This document shows, piece by piece, positions 1 through 7,436 of a stretch of 64,000 nucleotides of DNA (the first letter of the stretch is position 1; each line of letters opens with the position of its first letter). The stretch spans positions 3,759,482-3,823,481 of the forward strand of contig NZ_JH636049.1 in the NCBI RefSeq assembly GCF_000258175.1. Direction: 5' to 3'. The stretch comes from Saccharomonospora xinjiangensis XJ-54 (GTDB lineage Bacteria > Actinomycetota > Actinomycetes > Mycobacteriales > Pseudonocardiaceae). A program made the translations under genes and the position numbers. The notes under the pieces are model-generated. The model was not told the DNA's origin. It saw only the letters and a list, made by a program, of their open reading frames with translations, and searched no databases.

Positions 1-708
1 TCCAACACGCTGTCGTTCGCGGAGGGCCTCGGATGGATCGCCCAGATCGGTGTCTTCGTCCTGCTCGGCCTTTTCGCCTCCCCCGAAAGGTTGCCGGAGG
101 CCGTCGTGCCGGGGCTCGTGGCCGGACTCGTGGCAGTGCTGATCGCGCGGCCTCTCGCTGTGGTGCTGTCCACGACGCCGTTCCGCGTCCCCTGGCGTGA
201 GCAGGCGTTCCTGTCGTGGGCGGGTCTGCGAGGCGCGGTGCCGATCGTGCTCGCGACCATCCCGCTCGCCGCTGACCTTCCCGGCGCGCAGTTGCTGGTG
301 GACGCCGTCTTCGTGATCGTCATCGTCTTCACGCTGTTGCAGACGGCGTTCATGACCCCGCTGGCGAGAGCCCTCGGTGTGGCGTCGGCGGAGGAACCGC
401 AGGAAATCGACATCGACGCGGCTCCGCTTGACGAACTCGGTGCCGTGCTGCTCCAGGCCCGGATACCGCGTGGGTCCCGCCTGCACGGCGTGTACCTGGC
501 GGAGCTCAGGGTCCCTCGGGGAGCGAGTGTGAGCCTGGTGGTCCGCAGGGGCAAGGGCTTCACACCCGAGCCGACGACGCGGTTGCAGGACGACGACCAG
601 CTGCTGATCGTGACCACCGAGGCGGCGCGAGGGGCCACCGAGCGCAGGCTGCGTGCCGTCGGCAGGGCAGGCCCCATCGCCAGGTGGCGAGGCGAGACAG
701 GGGAGTGA
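1..708 (+). CDS. Potassium/proton antiporter (CPA1, NhaP2/CvrA-like), C-terminal part
   Basis: The reading frame is open from base 1, so this is the last 235 residues of a longer membrane protein. The first part holds transmembrane segments and the family motif SFAEGLGWIAQIG, followed by the RGAVPIVLATIPL segment typical of cation/proton antiporter domains. From about residue 140 comes a soluble domain (SRLHGVYLAELRVPRG, then DDQLLIVTT) that looks like a TrkA-C/RCK-C regulatory domain, as in NhaP2 proteins, which use it to sense ligands. It should exchange K+ or Na+ for protons at the cell membrane. The stop is TGA at 706-708. The family is clear; ion preference cannot be read from the sequence. 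Confidence 0.85.
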   Translation, partial: SNTLSFAEGLGWIAQIGVFVLLGLFASPERLPEAVVPGLVAGLVAVLIARPLAVVLSTTPFRVPWREQAFLSWAGLRGAVPIVLATIPLAADLPGAQLLVDAVFVIVIVFTLLQTAFMTPLARALGVASAEEPQEIDIDAAPLDELGAVLLQARIPRGSRLHGVYLAELRVPRGASVSLVVRRGKGFTPEPTTRLQDDDQLLIVTTEAARGATERRLRAVGRAGPIARWRGETGE

Positions 709-806
709 GTCCCGCCGCCATGGTGTGGCGGCCGGTGTGGCGGCTGGTATGCGGCACGGCCGTCCGCCGCGGTGCCACGGCTGCGTGACCAGAGCCGACA
801 CCGGAC

Positions 807-1490
807 GTGGACAATGAACAGGTGAACACCGAGCAACAGCCCGACCCCTCGCACACCGAGGAGCCGCAGCAGGACCCTCGACCCACTCGCAAGGTGGGAT
901 TGCTGGCCCTCGTCGCGCTGCTCGCCTACGCCGTCGATGTGGTCACCAAGGTGGTCGTCACGGCGACGCTGGAGGGGGAGGAACCGATTCGCCTCCTCGG
1001 CGGCGCGGTCTACCTCCAATTGCTGCGCAATCCGTACGCGGCGTTCGGCATGGACATCGGCGGGACGTGGATCCTCACGGTGGTCGCCATCGCGGTCGTG
1101 GTCGGCATCGTGTGGTTCGCCCGGCGGCTCCGTTCAGCCGGGTGGGCCGTCGGCCTCGGTCTCGTCCTCGCCGGTGCGCTCGGTAACCTCACCGACCGAA
1201 TCTTCCGCGCGCCGGGGGTGTTCCAGGGCCACGTGGTGGACTTCATCTCGGTGTTCGCGCCGAACGGCGAGTTCTTCCCCGTGTTCAACGCCGCGGACTC
1301 GGCGATCACCATCGGTGCGGGTCTCGTCGTATTGCTCACCCTGCTCGGCCGCGACTACGACGGCAGCGTGATCCCCCGGGGCAGGCGGGCGAAGGGGACC
1401 GAGCCGGACATCGATGCGGGCACCGACTCGGACGACTCCGAGCGTGGCACGGATCAGGACGCGGACGGGAAGGGACGGTCGGCCGAGTGA
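807..1490 (+). CDS. lspA: Lipoprotein signal peptidase II
   Basis: A 227-residue membrane aspartyl protease that removes signal peptides from prolipoproteins after diacylglyceryl transfer. Four hydrophobic segments are visible (about 30-52, 85-104, 112-127, 166-181). Both catalytic aspartates are present: D130 in GNLTDR and D164 in FNAADSAI, and the conserved NPYAAF and VVDF motifs are there. The first 29 residues and the last 40 are acidic, low-complexity cytoplasmic tails, longer than in E. coli LspA (164 residues). The start is GTG 807; a second GTG at 822 is also possible. The stop overlaps the GTG of the downstream pseudouridine synthase, so the two genes are probably translationally coupled, an arrangement common in bacteria. 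Confidence 0.95.
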   Translation: MDNEQVNTEQQPDPSHTEEPQQDPRPTRKVGLLALVALLAYAVDVVTKVVVTATLEGEEPIRLLGGAVYLQLLRNPYAAFGMDIGGTWILTVVAIAVVVGIVWFARRLRSAGWAVGLGLVLAGALGNLTDRIFRAPGVFQGHVVDFISVFAPNGEFFPVFNAADSAITIGAGLVVLLTLLGRDYDGSVIPRGRRAKGTEPDIDAGTDSDDSERGTDQDADGKGRSAE

Positions 1491-2413
1491 GCAGTCGCAT
1501 GTTGCCCGTGCCCGACGGGCTGGACGGGATGCGGGTCGATGCGGGACTCGCCAAGCTGCTCGGGCTGTCGCGCACGGTGGTGGCGGAGCTGGCCGCGTCG
1601 GGTGAGGTTCTGCTCGACGGCAGACCGGCAGGCAAGTCGGACCGGCTCGTCGCAGGCGGTCTCCTCGAGGTCACGCTGCCCGAGCCGGACGCGCCGGTGG
1701 TGGTCGTCGCGGAACCCGTCGAGGGTTTGCGCATCCTCCACGAGGACGACGACATCGTCGTGGTGGACAAACCCGTGGGTGTCGCGGTTCACCCCAGCCC
1801 CGGCTGGACGGGACCGACCGTGGTGGGCGGTCTTGCCGCGGCGGGGCTGCGGATCTCGACGTCCGGCGCGGCGGAACGGCAGGGCGTGGTGCACCGGCTC
1901 GACGCGGGCACGACGGGCGTGATGGTGGTCGCCAAGAGCGAGCACGCTTACTCGGTGCTGAAGCGGGCGTTCAAGGAGCGCACCGTGGACAAGGGCTACC
2001 ACGCGCTGGTGCAGGGCCATCCTGACCCAACGCGCGGGACGATCGACGCGCCCATCGACCGCCATCCCCGCCACGACTACAAGTTCGCTGTCGTGGCAGG
2101 CGGGCGGCCATCGGTGACGCACTACGAGGTGGTGGAGGCGTTCCGCGCGGCCTCGCTGGTGGACATCCGGCTCGAGACGGGCCGGACTCACCAGATCCGT
2201 GTCCACTTCGCCGCGATGCGGCATCCGTGTGTCGGCGACCTCACCTACAGTGCCGATCCCGTGCTCGCCCGCAAACTCGGACTGTCCCGGCAGTGGCTTC
2301 ACGCGCGGACGCTGGGCTTCGCACACCCTGCCGACGGCAGGTGGGTGGAGTTCACCAGCTCCTACCCGGCCGACCTCGCGGGCGCGCTCGACATCCTGCG
2401 CGCCGAGTCCTGA
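1487..2413 (+). CDS. rluD: RluA/RluD-family 23S rRNA pseudouridine synthase
   Basis: A 308-residue enzyme that isomerises specific uridines in RNA, in this subfamily usually in helix 69 of 23S rRNA. An S4-like RNA-binding domain occupies about residues 12-75 and the catalytic domain about 85-300. The signature [15 protein letters not shown] carries the catalytic aspartate D139, and [13 protein letters not shown] follows near residue 230. The GTG start overlaps the lspA stop by four bases. The gene is followed by a tandem-repeat spacer and faces the next gene tail to tail. Exact target uridines cannot be read from the sequence, so the symbol is by family resemblance. Confidence 0.9.
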   Translation: MSSRMLPVPDGLDGMRVDAGLAKLLGLSRTVVAELAASGEVLLDGRPAGKSDRLVAGGLLEVTLPEPDAPVVVVAEPVEGLRILHEDDDIVVVDKPVGVAVHPSPGWTGPTVVGGLAAAGLRISTSGAAERQGVVHRLDAGTTGVMVVAKSEHAYSVLKRAFKERTVDKGYHALVQGHPDPTRGTIDAPIDRHPRHDYKFAVVAGGRPSVTHYEVVEAFRAASLVDIRLETGRTHQIRVHFAAMRHPCVGDLTYSADPVLARKLGLSRQWLHARTLGFAHPADGRWVEFTSSYPADLAGALDILRAES

Positions 2414-2431
2414 GCCCGCGTGCGGGAGGGT

Positions 2432-2494
2432 GTGTCCGCAGTCTGTGCACGCGTGCCCGCAGTTCGCGCACGTGGGTCGGCACACTGTCGGCCG
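2432..2494 (+). repeat. Tandem 21-nt intergenic repeat, copy A
   Basis: Two clear units (2432-2452 and 2453-2473) and one degenerate unit (2474-2494) follow each other exactly every 21 bases. The unit reads GTGTCCGCA, then about KTCYGY, then GCACGC. It lies between the ends of two convergent genes and points the same way as the gene it follows. Related arrays occur at 38489, 51115 and 56503. Confidence 0.75.
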
Positions 2495-2524
2495 GCTCTA
2501 CCGCGAACGGAGCACGGCGTTACC

Positions 2525-3592
2525 TCAGTCGTCGAGGGACCAGGTGAGGCTGCGCTCGTCGGGTTCCGGCCTGGGGCTCCATCGCACGGCGGTGACGCGG
2601 ACCGACTCGCCCACGACGTACACCGTGTGGCCGCCGCTGGTCTCGCCGGGCTGCACACCGATCTTGTGCGGCGGTCGCGAGGTGAGTGAGACCGGTGCCT
2701 TGGCGATCACTCCGCCGTCCGCTGTCAGCAGTTCGAGGTAGTTGTCGGGCAGTGCGGCGAACGGCACAGGGCTCTTGTTGGTGATCTCGGTGTGCACGAC
2801 GACGGCACGTTCTCCGTCCTGGAGTGAGTAGCCTGCCGCCGCGAAGAGGTAGTCGGCAGGGTCCTGGATCTCCAGCAGTTGCACTGCCAGCTGCTCGCCT
2901 TCCAGGCCCAGCGTTTCCAGCACCTCGCCGGGGCGGCCCTGCCTGCGTGTGTTCGCGGCGGGGAATTGATCCCCGCGTGCCCAGAGCGCTGTCTGCGGAG
3001 GTCCCCACACGCTCATCACCGGGTCTGGCGGTGGCATCTGCGCGGACTGCTGGGACGCGGCGGCCTGATGCGGTGGTCCTGCCTGCGCGGGTGGCGCAGC
3101 GGGGAACGAGCCCGACGGCGTTCCCTGCACCGAGTAGGCGCCGCTTGGTGTGCCTTGGACCTGGTAGGCGCCGCTTGGTGTGCCTTGGACGGAGTAGGGG
3201 CCGCTCGGTGTGCCGTGCGAGGGATAGCCGCCGCCCTGCGCGGAGTGGGGCCCGGAGGACGCCGGGTGCACGGCGTACGCGCCGCTGGGTGTGCCCTGTA
3301 CAGGCCCTCCGGCGCTCGGATGGCCGTGGTAGGAGCCGCCTCCCGGGTTGGTCGTGAGCGGCTGCGCATAGGGTGCCGCCGCGCTCGCGAGTGCGGCTCG
3401 CAAGCCGGCAGGATCACTCTCCACGCCCACGAGCAGCGGAAGTCCCTGCGCCGAAAGCCCGACGAGACGGTAGGCGACGTCCCGAGGATCCATCCCCACC
3501 CTCGCGGCGAGTTCGTGCACGGCCACCTTTCCCACCTCGGCGAGGGCGGCGAGCAGACGTGCATCGACAGGATCGGTCAGGGCCACGGCCAC
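2525..3592 (-). CDS. AsnC/HTH-type protein with a QGTPSGAY repeat linker
   Basis: About 355 residues in three parts. Residues 1-70 look like a winged-helix domain of AsnC/Lrp type (LTDPVDARLLAALAEVG, HELAARVGMDPRDVAYRLV). The middle, about 85-215, is a low-complexity Gly/Ser/Pro/Gln linker with repeated VQGTPSGAYS-like blocks. The last 130 residues form a hydrophilic beta-rich domain (QLLEIQDPADYLF, VVVHTEITNKSPVPF) resembling a DUF4352-type ligand or scaffold domain. Similar proteins are widespread in Pseudonocardiaceae and are called transcriptional regulators, without known targets. The start is uncertain: GTG at 3592 or 3586 fits homologues; an ATG at 3622 would overlap the divergent DUF885 gene. 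Confidence 0.65.
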   Translation of the reverse strand: MAVALTDPVDARLLAALAEVGKVAVHELAARVGMDPRDVAYRLVGLSAQGLPLLVGVESDPAGLRAALASAAAPYAQPLTTNPGGGSYHGHPSAGGPVQGTPSGAYAVHPASSGPHSAQGGGYPSHGTPSGPYSVQGTPSGAYQVQGTPSGAYSVQGTPSGSFPAAPPAQAGPPHQAAASQQSAQMPPPDPVMSVWGPPQTALWARGDQFPAANTRRQGRPGEVLETLGLEGEQLAVQLLEIQDPADYLFAAAGYSLQDGERAVVVHTEITNKSPVPFAALPDNYLELLTADGGVIAKAPVSLTSRPPHKIGVQPGETSGGHTVYVVGESVRVTAVRWSPRPEPDERSLTWSLDD

Positions 3593-3620
3593 GAGCCTAG
3601 TCGGCCGATAGGGTGCGTTC

Positions 3621-5291
3621 ATGGCGCCCACGACAACCGTGACCACACTCGCCGACGACTGTGTGGACCTGCTTTTCGACATTGAACCGCTGTGGCCCGT
3701 GATCGTGGGCATCGACCCGGCGCGGACGGAATTGGGCGATGTGACGGAGGAAGGCGAAGCACGGCACATCGCCGCGCTGGAGCGTCTCGTCGAACGGGCG
3801 CGGGCGCTGGACGTCGCCGAGCTGTCCGATCAGGAGCGCGTGACCCGCGACGTGATCATCGACCAGGCGCGGGCGCGGATCGCGCAGCTTCAGAGCAGGA
3901 TGGTCGAGTTCACGATCTCTGACCTCTTCGTGGCGCCAGCGGCGAGCCTCCTGACGTTGCTGCCCATGGTGCCCGTCGCCACGCCCGAGCAGGGCAGCGC
4001 GCAGCTCGACCGGCTCGCGGCCATCCCCGCGTACCTGGATCAGGTGGCGGAGCGTCACCGTGCGGGTGTCGCGGCGGGCCGCACGCCTGTCGCGCACCTT
4101 GTTCGCGCGGCAGCCGAACATCTCGACCGATATCTCGCCGCTCCCGGTGACGATCCACTCCTTCGCCAGGACCCGCCGGACTCCGACTTCGCCTCCCGCA
4201 GGCAGCGGCTTCTGGCCGACGTGGTGCGGCCCGCGTTCGCGCGCTACCGCGATGTGCTGCGCTCGGAGTTGCTGGAACACGGCAGGCCCGACGACCGCCC
4301 CGGCGTCTGCCACCTGCCGGACGGCGACGCCGGGTACGCGGCGCTGGTGCGTGTGCACACGACGACGGAGCGCGACCCCGGCGAACTGCATGCCACCGGC
4401 CTCGACTGCATCGAGCGGCTGGCGGAGGAGTACGCGGTGCTCGGCAGGAGAGTCTTCGGCACCGGCGACCTCGGAGAGATCTTCTCGCGGTTGCGGACAG
4501 ATCCGGCTCTGCGGTGGCGCGACGCCGACGAGTTGCTCGACACCGCGCGGGCCGCCATCACCCGCGCCGAACGCGAGGCGCCGAACTGGTTCGGTCGCAT
4601 CCCTCCCCAGCCGTGGGTGGTGGAGCCTGTTCCGGCGGCGGAGGCGCCTGGCGCTCCCGCGGCGTACTACCTCCAGCCCTCGGTTGACGGAACGCGCCCC
4701 GGTACGTACTTCGCGAACACCCACGAGGTCACCGAGCGGTTCCGGCACACGTCGGAGGTGACCGCGTTCCACGAGGTGATCCCCGGCCATCACTTCCAGC
4801 TCAGCACGGCCCTGAACCTCGCTGATCTGCCACTGTTGCGGCGGATCAGCGACTTCAACGCCTACAGCGAGGGCTGGGGTCTCTACACGGAGCGCCTTGC
4901 CGACGAGATGGGGTTGTACTCCGACGACGTCGCCCGCCTCGGCATGCTCAGCATGGACTCGGTGCGAGCGGGCAGGCTCGTGGTTGACACCGGACTGCAC
5001 GCGAAGGGCTGGAGCAGGCAGCAGGCGATCGACTTCCTGGAACGCAATACGCCGATGGCGCGGGTGGAGATCGTCGCGGAGGTGGACCGCTATATCGCCT
5101 ACCCGGGTCAGGCGTTGTCGTACATGGTGGGCAGGCTGGAGATCCAGCGTGTGCGTGCCGAGGCGGAGCGGGCACTCGGGGAGCGGTTCGACATCAGAGC
5201 GTTCCACGATCTCGTGCTCGGCGTCGGTGCCGTGCCTCTGACCGTGCTGGAGGACGTCGTGCGCGTGTGGGTGCGCGACCACACTCGCTGA
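3621..5291 (+). CDS. DUF885 family protein (putative metal-dependent hydrolase)
   Basis: A 556-residue soluble protein of the DUF885 family. It carries the HExxxGH motif as HEVIPGHH at residues 384-391, followed by YSEGWGLYTERLADEMG, where the glutamate is the likely third metal ligand. Members resemble thermolysin-fold zinc peptidases, and most are uncharacterised; some are secreted, but no signal peptide is visible here. The ATG start is within bases of the divergent HTH gene, so both share a very short promoter region. The protein is full length. Peptidase activity is inferred from the motif only. Confidence 0.85.
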   Translation: MAPTTTVTTLADDCVDLLFDIEPLWPVIVGIDPARTELGDVTEEGEARHIAALERLVERARALDVAELSDQERVTRDVIIDQARARIAQLQSRMVEFTISDLFVAPAASLLTLLPMVPVATPEQGSAQLDRLAAIPAYLDQVAERHRAGVAAGRTPVAHLVRAAAEHLDRYLAAPGDDPLLRQDPPDSDFASRRQRLLADVVRPAFARYRDVLRSELLEHGRPDDRPGVCHLPDGDAGYAALVRVHTTTERDPGELHATGLDCIERLAEEYAVLGRRVFGTGDLGEIFSRLRTDPALRWRDADELLDTARAAITRAEREAPNWFGRIPPQPWVVEPVPAAEAPGAPAAYYLQPSVDGTRPGTYFANTHEVTERFRHTSEVTAFHEVIPGHHFQLSTALNLADLPLLRRISDFNAYSEGWGLYTERLADEMGLYSDDVARLGMLSMDSVRAGRLVVDTGLHAKGWSRQQAIDFLERNTPMARVEIVAEVDRYIAYPGQALSYMVGRLEIQRVRAEAERALGERFDIRAFHDLVLGVGAVPLTVLEDVVRVWVRDHTR

Positions 5292-5299
5292 CGGTCCGG

Positions 5300-5980
5300 T
5301 CAGCGCTTCTCGATCACCGAGGTGAGCCGGGCCGAGACGATCAGAGTCTCGGCCCTCGTGGCTTGGCCGACGGCGCCTGGCGCCGTCAAGAGCCGAAGTT
5401 CAGGGTGAGCCGTGTCGCGGGTGGCGTGGTCGAGCGCGTACTCACCCGGTAGCCCCTCGACGCGGTAGACGGTGAACACGGCGATCCGGCCGTCGGCTCG
5501 GGTGACCCGCACGGTGTCGCCGGAACGCAGCGTGTCCAGCGCGAAGAAGAGGCCGCGTTCATGGGTGAAATCGGTGTGTCCTGTGAGGACGGACGCTCCT
5601 GCCTCGCCGGGAGTGGGTGTGGAGGCCAGCCAGCCGACCGCGGCGGCGTTGGCCGGTACCTCGGCGACTCCGCCGGGAGTGCGCCCGAGCCCGACGACAG
5701 CTTCGGTGCTGATGCCCAGTGCCGGAATCTCGATCGCCGACGGTGGGGAGGCCGGCAGCGCGTCGTGCGCGATCGGCGGGGTGCGGGAGTCGATGACGTG
5801 GGGTGCGGCCCTTTCCGCGCCGGGTGAGAGTGGCGACCCCGGTTGCCCGTCTGCTTGTGACCGCAGCAACGTCGTGGTGACCACGGCCGTGGCGAGTGTC
5901 GCCAGTGCGACTACTGCGACTACGCTGGCGGCCAGCCCCCTTGACCGCCGTAGCTCTGGCGGGCGGGTGCTCAGTGTCAT
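5300..5980 (-). CDS. Class F sortase-like protein lacking the catalytic cysteine
   Basis: A 226-residue protein with one N-terminal membrane segment (about 16-38), a Pro-rich stalk and a sortase domain from about residue 80. The histidine box TGHTDF is present (H135). At the place where class F sortases read LRLxTC, this protein reads LRLLTAPG, so alanine 200 stands in for the nucleophilic cysteine, and the arginine region is also unlike the family. It therefore cannot act as a normal transpeptidase. It could be a scaffold, a decoy binding sorting signals, or a gene losing function. The frame extends upstream to 6205, but ATG 5980 places the membrane segment at the usual distance. It is tail to tail with the DUF885 gene, eight bases apart. 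Confidence 0.75.
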   Translation of the reverse strand: MTLSTRPPELRRSRGLAASVVAVVALATLATAVVTTTLLRSQADGQPGSPLSPGAERAAPHVIDSRTPPIAHDALPASPPSAIEIPALGISTEAVVGLGRTPGGVAEVPANAAAVGWLASTPTPGEAGASVLTGHTDFTHERGLFFALDTLRSGDTVRVTRADGRIAVFTVYRVEGLPGEYALDHATRDTAHPELRLLTAPGAVGQATRAETLIVSARLTSVIEKR

Positions 5981-6136
5981 GGTCACCGGCAGCGGCTCCG
6001 GTGACTCCGGTCGCTTCCGGCCACTGCTACCGAATACGCACCCATCAATCGCCCCTCCTGCGATTAATCCCTCCAGGAAGGGGATCGCTGAGGGCCGAAG
6101 ACTGTTACCGAAACGTGGCCGATAGGATTGAAGGTC

Positions 6137-6148
6137 ACCCGTTCGGGT
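6137..6148. promoter_or_regulatory. Palindrome upstream of the Ppx/GppA gene
   Basis: ACCCGTTCGGGT is a perfect 12-base palindrome in the 242-base spacer between the divergent sortase-like and phosphatase genes. A possible -10 hexamer TAGGAT lies just left at about 6123-6128. This could be an operator for either gene; no regulator can be named. Confidence 0.3.
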
Positions 6149-6222
6149 TACACAGCTGTTGACCGGCCGGCGTATGTGGGAATTCTGATGTTCGGCCGGT
6201 GACAACTGAAAGGTGGACGACT

Positions 6223-7188
6223 GTGACGACGAGGGGCACGGTGGCCGTGCTCGATGTGGGTTGTTTCAGCGCGCGGCTGCTGGGAGTGCGCCGAGGAGGC
6301 TCGCTGCTCGAACCTGTGCTGAGCCACAAGACCAGGCTCCGCCTCGACCGCTCGCTCGACGCATCGGGACGCTTGCACAGCGAGGGTATCGACGCGATCG
6401 TCTCCGCCGTGGGGACGGCGAGCGAGGTCGCAGTCAAAAGCGGCATCGAGGACGTCTTCTGCCTCGCCACGTCGTCGATCCGGGACGCACGCAACGCCGA
6501 CGAGGTCGTCTCACGCGTGAAGTCCGCCACCGGACGTCACCTCCGGTTTCTCAGCGGAGCCGACGAGGCTCGGCTTTCCTACCGCGCCGCACGTGCCTGG
6601 TTCGGCGCGAGCGCGGGCCCGCTTTCGGTTCTTGACATCGGTGGCGGCACGCTCGAACTGGCAGCAGGAGACGGGATGCGGGCCGACTTCGCCCGGTCGC
6701 TTCCCCTCGGGGCGCGCGAGGCGACGCGGGCGTGGCGGCTCGACACCGATCGTCCTTCGGAGGACGTCATCGAGGCGCTGCGGACCCATGCCGTCGAGGA
6801 AGTGCGTGAGGTCCTCGGCGAGGACGAGCAGCGACTGCGCGAATTTGGCACCGTGGGCTGCTCGAAGGTCCTGCGCCAGCTTGCGGTTCTGGCGGGACGC
6901 AAGCACGAGGGGCGGGGCAGGGTCAGGGCGTTGCACCTCGAGGATGTCCAGCGCTGGATTCCGAGACTGGCGGCGCTGCCGCCGTCACGGCGAGCCGAAC
7001 TACCGGGGATCTCCCGCCCACGGGCTCGGCAGGCGCTCGCCGGTGCGGTGGTCGCCGAAGCCCTCCTGACCGTGTTCGGCGGTCCTGCCGTGATCTGCCC
7101 CTGGTCCACGACGCAGGGCGTGTTGCTGTCGCTGATGGAGGACCCTGCCGAGTTGGAACGACCGGCGGTCCGGGCCCGTGCGGCCTGA
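6223..7188 (+). CDS. Ppx/GppA family exopolyphosphatase
   Basis: A 321-residue member of the ASKHA-fold Ppx/GppA phosphatases, which hydrolyse polyphosphate or pppGpp. VAVLDVGCFSARLLG at the N-terminus is the phosphate-1 loop, SVLDIGGGTLELA near residue 145 is phosphate-2, and FLSGADEARLSYRA lies between them. It is the short actinobacterial form without the C-terminal HD-like domain. GTG 6223 was chosen because GAAAGG lies eight bases upstream; GTG 6199 is an alternative. Substrate preference between polyP and pppGpp cannot be decided. Confidence 0.85.
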   Translation: MTTRGTVAVLDVGCFSARLLGVRRGGSLLEPVLSHKTRLRLDRSLDASGRLHSEGIDAIVSAVGTASEVAVKSGIEDVFCLATSSIRDARNADEVVSRVKSATGRHLRFLSGADEARLSYRAARAWFGASAGPLSVLDIGGGTLELAAGDGMRADFARSLPLGAREATRAWRLDTDRPSEDVIEALRTHAVEEVREVLGEDEQRLREFGTVGCSKVLRQLAVLAGRKHEGRGRVRALHLEDVQRWIPRLAALPPSRRAELPGISRPRARQALAGAVVAEALLTVFGGPAVICPWSTTQGVLLSLMEDPAELERPAVRARAA

Positions 7189-7216
7189 GCCGCGAGCGAA
7201 AAGGACGGTGAGATCC

Positions 7217-7429
7217 ATGCGAGACGAGCACATCCCGGACGGCACAGAGCCGGAGCACCCTGCCCCCGGCTCTGAGCAGACCTCCCGTCGTGAGAGTCCT
7301 GAGAGTCCTGAGAGCGGAGGTCTCGGCAAGCTGCCGTCACGCGATGTTCCCGAACCGCCGAACCGGGACGAGGTGCGGCCCGACGACGACGTGACTCCCG
7401 ACGCGGGCACCGTCGAACCGCCGGACTGA
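7217..7429 (+). CDS. Small acidic disordered protein
   Basis: A 70-residue, very hydrophilic protein rich in Asp, Glu, Pro and Ser with no hydrophobic core, so probably unstructured. A short repeat, SPESPESG, comes from a tandem GAGAGTCCT in the DNA. ATG 7217 is preceded by AAAGGA and GGTGAG. It begins 28 bases behind the Ppx/GppA gene and may be cotranscribed with it. It ends seven bases from the convergent GH65 gene. Coding is supported by codon bias and position only; I do not recognise it. Confidence 0.5.
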   Translation: MRDEHIPDGTEPEHPAPGSEQTSRRESPESPESGGLGKLPSRDVPEPPNRDEVRPDDDVTPDAGTVEPPD

Positions 7430-7436
7430 CGCCGCC

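Noticed and set aside
5981..6205. N-terminal extension of the sortase-like protein to 6205
   Set aside because: It would put 75 residues without pattern before the membrane segment and cover the promoter region of the divergent gene.
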